From positions 1-56,103 of the forward strand of contig NZ_LWUD01000014.1 of assembly GCF_001654615.1 (NCBI RefSeq): DNA of 56,103 bases, given 5' to 3'. The position numbers and the translations under genes were made by a program. Shown in pieces: positions 52,557 to 56,103 of this stretch. Below the pieces are notes generated by a model. That model was not told where the DNA came from, ran no database searches, and saw nothing but the letters and a program-made list of their open reading frames with translations. This DNA is from Ligilactobacillus aviarius. Lineage in GTDB: Bacteria > Bacillota > Bacilli > Lactobacillales > Lactobacillaceae. Position 1 is the first letter of the stretch. Each line of letters opens with the position of its first letter.

Positions 52557-54038
52557 ATGGCAGAGGAAAATCAAGTTAAGCGATCATTGAAGACTCGACA
52601 CTTGTCGATGATCGCGTTAGGTGGAAGTATTGGAACCGGGTTATTTGTTGCGAGTGGATCGGCAATTTCACAAGCCGGGCCTGGTGGAGCGATCGTTGCC
52701 TATATCGGAATCGGGGTCATGGTATATTTCTTAATGACTTCATTGGGTGAAATGGCAACGTACCTTCCCGTTTCGGGATCATTTGCAACGTACTCGCGGC
52801 GCTTTGTTGACCCCGCATTAGGATTTGCAATGGGCTGGAATTATTGGTTTAACTGGGCGATCACGGTCGCAGTCGATGTTTCAACGTGTGCACTGGTTTT
52901 GAAGTTCTGGTTCCCCCACGTTCCGGGATGGGTTTTTAGTTTATTTGCCCTGTTACTTGTATTTTTGATCAATGCGATCTCGGTTAAGTCGTTTGGGGAA
53001 ACGGAATACTGGTTATCGTTGATCAAGATCGTAACGGTCGTTATTTTCCTTGCAGTTGGGGTCTTAACGATTTTCGGGATCCTTGGCGGCAAGGCAACGT
53101 ACTTACACAACTTTACATATAAGAAAGCTCCGTTCGTTGGTGGAATTCCGGCAGTTTTGAGCGTTTTCGTTGTTGCTGGATTCTCATTCCAAGGAACTGA
53201 ATTAGTTGGGGTAACGGCCGGCGAATCAGAAAATCCGGCAGAAAGTGTTCCCAAGGCAATTAAGCAAGTCTTTTGGCGGATTTTATTGTTCTATATTTTA
53301 TCAATTTTTGTAATTGCAGCAATTATTCCGTATACAAGCAAGTATTTACTTGGTTCAAGTGCTTCGGATATTGCGATCAGTCCGTTTACGTTAGTCTTTA
53401 AGCGTGCCGGATTAGCCGCCGCTGCCAGTGTGATGAATGCGGTTATTTTGACATCCGTGTTATCATCTGCCAACTCCGGAATGTATGCTTCAACGCGGAT
53501 GTTATATTCGATGGCTCAGGATGGGGATGCCCCGAAGATCTTTGCCAAGGTCAATAAGCGCGGAGTCCCAATGGCTGCATTGCTTGGAACGGCTTTTGTT
53601 GGATTGTTGACATTCCTGACAAGTATTTTTGGAAATCAAATTTATCAATGGTTAGTTGCTGCCAGTGGATTGACCGGTTTTATTGCATGGGTTGGAATTG
53701 CAATTTCACATTACCGGTTCCGGCGGGCATATGTTGCTCAAGGACGCGATGTCAATGATTTGGTATACAAGGCAAAGTGGTTCCCGTTTGGACCAATTCT
53801 TGCATTAGTAATGTGTATTCTTGTGATTATCGGTCAAGATTTACAAGCTGTTGCTCACTTTGATTGGAAGGCAATGCTTGTAACGTATATGTCAGTTCCA
53901 TTGTTCTTGATTTTATTCTTCTATTACAAGTTCAAGCATCACACGCACATGATTCCGCTTGAAGAGGTTGATTTAACAACGCCGGATATCAAGCAGGATT
54001 TTGATGAGGAAGATGACACCTTGGTTGAAGATCACTAG
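52557..54038 (+). CDS. lysP: Lysine-specific permease (APC superfamily)
   Basis: 493 residues, 12 membrane helices, APC/AAT family. RSLKTRHLSMIALGGSIGTGLF is the conserved first helix. Lysine identity is supported by the lysine riboswitch directly upstream. AGGAGG lies before the ATG. Imports lysine by proton symport when lysine is scarce. Confidence 0.92.
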   Translation: MAEENQVKRSLKTRHLSMIALGGSIGTGLFVASGSAISQAGPGGAIVAYIGIGVMVYFLMTSLGEMATYLPVSGSFATYSRRFVDPALGFAMGWNYWFNWAITVAVDVSTCALVLKFWFPHVPGWVFSLFALLLVFLINAISVKSFGETEYWLSLIKIVTVVIFLAVGVLTIFGILGGKATYLHNFTYKKAPFVGGIPAVLSVFVVAGFSFQGTELVGVTAGESENPAESVPKAIKQVFWRILLFYILSIFVIAAIIPYTSKYLLGSSASDIAISPFTLVFKRAGLAAAASVMNAVILTSVLSSANSGMYASTRMLYSMAQDGDAPKIFAKVNKRGVPMAALLGTAFVGLLTFLTSIFGNQIYQWLVAASGLTGFIAWVGIAISHYRFRRAYVAQGRDVNDLVYKAKWFPFGPILALVMCILVIIGQDLQAVAHFDWKAMLVTYMSVPLFLILFFYYKFKHHTHMIPLEEVDLTTPDIKQDFDEEDDTLVEDH

Positions 54039-54089
54039 ACTTGATTAATTATAGGTAAAAGGTTAAAATAAATTTGAAATAATTAAAAC

Positions 54090-54305
54090 GTCATGGATCG
54101 CCATAAGTAGGTATACAGAGAAGCGGTGGGTGGTGCGAACCGTTACCGAAATTCCAGCTTTCTAAACGACGGGCAGGCAATGCTGCACGGGAGACCGTTA
54201 TTAAGTTGAGTGTGTTATTTTGCATGCATTTGGAAAATAACAAAGTTGGGTGGTACCGCGAATAAGTCTTTCGTCCCATAGGTGGATGAAAGGCTTATTT
54301 TTTTA
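54090..54305 (+). promoter_or_regulatory. Serine T-box riboswitch with terminator
   Basis: T-box GGGTGGTACCGCG at 54248-54260, a likely specifier TCC (Ser) at 54153-54155 after GAAAT, and terminator AATAAGTCTTTCG...GATGAAAGGCTTATT plus T-run (54261-54305). Responds to uncharged tRNA-Ser. Confidence 0.88.
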
Positions 54306-54338
54306 ATTATTTTAGAAAAATTATCGGAGGAAGTTAAA

Positions 54339-55622
54339 ATGTTAGATATTCGCCAAATTCGGAAAAATCCCGATGAATATAAGAAACGTTTAGGAACTCG
54401 GGGAGTTGAACCTGAAAAAATTGATGCTTTATTGGAAAAAGATAAGGAACGGCGTGATTTACTAGTTGAAGCTGAAAACTTAAAGAAACAACGGAATGAT
54501 GTTTCAGCTGAAATTGCAAAAGCTAAGCGGAATAAAGAAGATGCAACTGCTCAAATTGAAAAAATGCGGGAAGTTGGAACGCGAATCAAAGCTTTAGATG
54601 AAGATTTAGATCGGGTTGAAGCTGAAGAACAAGACATTGCATCACGGTTACCAAACTTGCCAAATCCAACGGTTCCAGTTGGCTTGACTGAAGCAGAAAG
54701 TGTTGAATTATATAAGGTTGGAAAGCCAACTGAATTTGATTTTGAACCGAAGAATCACTGGGATGTCGGCGAAGATCTCGGAATTTTAGATTTCGAACGG
54801 GCTGCTAAGGTTTCAGGTGCTCGGTTTGTTTACTATTTAGGAGCTGGGGCAAAGTTGGAACGGGCCGTTTACAACTTTATGCTTGATGAACATGCTAAGG
54901 AAGGCTTCACGGAAGTTCTGCCGCCATACATTGTGAATGCTGCTTCAATGTATGGAACAAGTCAATTCCCGAAATTTAAGGAAGACGTTTACCAAGTTAA
55001 TGGGGAAGATATGACGTTAATTCCAACGGCGGAAGTTCCATTGACGAACTACTACCGGGATGAAGTCATTCCAACTGAAAAGCTTCCAGTCTACTTAACA
55101 GCATTAACTCCTTGCTTCCGTTCAGAAGCCGGAAGTGCCGGCCGGGATACTCGGGGATTGATTCGGATGCACCAATTCAATAAGGTTGAAATGGTTAAGT
55201 TTACGAAACCGGAAGATTCATATGATGAATTGGAAAAGATGACGAAGTGTGCAACTAATATCTTAGATAAGTTAGGATTGCCGTATCACGTAATTACTTT
55301 ATCATCAGGTGATATGAGTTTTAGTGCTGCGATGACGCATGATATTGAAGTTTGGATGCCTGCGCAAAACAAATACCGTGAAATTTCAAGCTGTTCAAAC
55401 TGTGAAGACTTCCAGGCACGCCGGTCACATATTCAATACCGTGATGAAAATGGTAAATTACAATTCGTTCACACATTGAATGGCTCGGGATTAGCTGTTG
55501 GACGGACCGTCGCTGCAATTCTTGAAAATTACCAAAACGAAGACGGCAGTGTAACGATTCCAGAAGTCTTGCGTCCATACATGCATGGAATGGAAAAGAT
55601 CACTTTAGAAAACAACAAGTAA
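54339..55622 (+). CDS. serS: Seryl-tRNA synthetase
   Basis: 427 residues from ATG 54339 (GGAGG 8 nt upstream); the ORF continues to 54282 without a ribosome site and would run through the terminator. N-terminal coiled coil (about residues 25-105) that grips tRNA-Ser; class II core with motif 2 [17 protein letters not shown] and motif 3 GSGLAVGRT. Charges tRNA-Ser and tRNA-Sec type species. Regulated by the serine T-box. Confidence 0.96.
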   Translation: MLDIRQIRKNPDEYKKRLGTRGVEPEKIDALLEKDKERRDLLVEAENLKKQRNDVSAEIAKAKRNKEDATAQIEKMREVGTRIKALDEDLDRVEAEEQDIASRLPNLPNPTVPVGLTEAESVELYKVGKPTEFDFEPKNHWDVGEDLGILDFERAAKVSGARFVYYLGAGAKLERAVYNFMLDEHAKEGFTEVLPPYIVNAASMYGTSQFPKFKEDVYQVNGEDMTLIPTAEVPLTNYYRDEVIPTEKLPVYLTALTPCFRSEAGSAGRDTRGLIRMHQFNKVEMVKFTKPEDSYDELEKMTKCATNILDKLGLPYHVITLSSGDMSFSAAMTHDIEVWMPAQNKYREISSCSNCEDFQARRSHIQYRDENGKLQFVHTLNGSGLAVGRTVAAILENYQNEDGSVTIPEVLRPYMHGMEKITLENNK

Positions 55623-55635
55623 TTGACGTTTATTT

Positions 55636-55667
55636 AAAAGGTTGAGCTGGTGGCTCAACCTTTTTTG
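55636..55667 (+). terminator. serS terminator
   Basis: AAAAGGTTGAGC, TGGTG loop, GCTCAACCTTTT with T-run. Confidence 0.92.
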
Positions 55668-55702
55668 TTTAAGAAAAAGTTATCAAAAATTAAAAAAAGT
55701 GA

Positions 55703-55890
55703 TTGACGAAAAGAAAGGAAGCTAGTAATATAGTAAATGTTCGCAAGAGATGAATGATTTGATAATTTATTTTAATGAAGATGGTTGACATCGATTTATT
55801 AAATTGATATTATTAAACAGTTGTCTTTTGACAAAAAGTTGTAGATCTTTGAAAACTGAACAATGTTTCGACACACACAAATGTGCAGGG
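55703..55890 (+). promoter_or_regulatory. rRNA operon promoter and leader
   Basis: -35 TTGACG 55703-55708 with TAATAT 55726-55731 (17-nt spacer) or TATAGT 55729-55734. In the leader GATCTTTGAAAACTGAACAA (55845-55864) is the boxA-type antitermination motif seen in Firmicutes rRNA operons. With the serS terminator this explains the 335-bp gap. Confidence 0.75.
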
Positions 55891-55959
55891 CAATTCATGA
55901 AAATGAATGCAATAACATTTGCGAAGTCAATTCGCTAGTAATTACGAGTCACAAACTTA

Positions 55960-56103
55960 TAAATTGAGAGTTTGATCCTGGCTCAGGACGAACGCTGGCG
56001 GCGTGCCTAATACATGCAAGTCGAACGAGAATTTCTTACACCGAGTGCTTGCACTCACCGTAAGAAATTCGAGTGGCGGACGGGTGAGTAACACGTGGGT
56101 AAC
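55960..56103 (+). rRNA. rrs: 16S ribosomal RNA, 5' part (cut by window end)
   Basis: GAGAGTTTGATCCTGGCTCAG, the universal 16S 5' sequence, begins at 55966, followed by the conserved GACGAACGCTGGCGGCGTGCC and a V1 hairpin (TTTCTTAC...GTAAGAAA), then GGACGGGTGAGTAACACGTGGGTAAC. The rest lies outside the window. V1 resembles, from memory, the L. salivarius group; the exact mature 5' end is approximate. Confidence 0.97.

Noticed and set aside
54282-54338. Longer serS start at 54282
   Set aside because: It begins in the terminator of the T-box leader; ATG 54339 has GGAGG and yields the standard SerRS N-terminus.

Overview
The window looks like a chromosomal segment of a low-GC Lactobacillaceae bacterium. 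Supporting features are L-lactate dehydrogenase, maltose phosphorylase metabolism, LPXTG surface proteins, T-box and lysine riboswitch control, ECF transporters and CcpA/MalR-type operators. The last ~145 bases are the 5' end of a 16S rRNA gene. Its V1 region resembles, from memory, the Ligilactobacillus/L. salivarius group; that placement is an inference, not a search result.

Layout. 1-5.0 kb: two serine-rich sortase-anchored surface proteins (the first cut by the window edge) flank an AgrC-like histidine kinase with no response regulator beside it. 5.0-8.2 kb: a structured gene-free stretch, a Gfo/Idh/MocA oxidoreductase, then a Fic protein and a zeta-toxin-like kinase preceded by copies of the same inverted-repeat operator. 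8.2-27.9 kb: a MalR-like LacI regulator, then an ATPase-RloB defence-type pair and a tyrosine decarboxylation cluster (tyrDC, tyrP, nhaC, T-box, tyrS), then the maltose/maltodextrin genes (two MalT-like permeases, GH13 glucosidase, mutarotase, GH65 maltose phosphorylase, beta-phosphoglucomutase). The defence and tyramine genes sit between malR and its likely target operon, which suggests insertion of accessory modules.

28-37 kb: an AAA ATPase with direct repeats upstream, nagA with cre- and NagR-like sites, a second copy (inverted relative to the first) of a ~155-bp structured repeat, an azoreductase-MarR pair, ldh, a cysteine-free uracil-DNA glycosylase homologue, and a YkoEDC-type ECF transporter on the minus strand. 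38-50 kb: a two-component system with a D,D-carboxypeptidase, AzlCD, an esterase, a PAP2 phosphatase, a pseudouridine synthase, a DtxR-type regulator, a split ThrE exporter, an LCP ligase, and a TSUP transporter with divergent LysR. 51-56 kb: a zinc-ribbon/DUF805 protein, a lysine riboswitch with lysP, a serine T-box with serS, and the start of an rRNA operon.

How parts work together. Maltose enters by MalT, is phosphorolysed by MalP, and PgmB feeds glucose-6-phosphate to glycolysis ending at Ldh; CcpA- and MalR-like sites lie on both mal promoters. Decarboxylation of tyrosine with tyrosine/tyramine exchange gives acid tolerance and proton motive force. The most novel-looking signals are the two-copy structured repeat with compensatory base changes, the Fic/zeta-like unit with its shared operator, and a compact promoter-terminator unit next to tyrDC.
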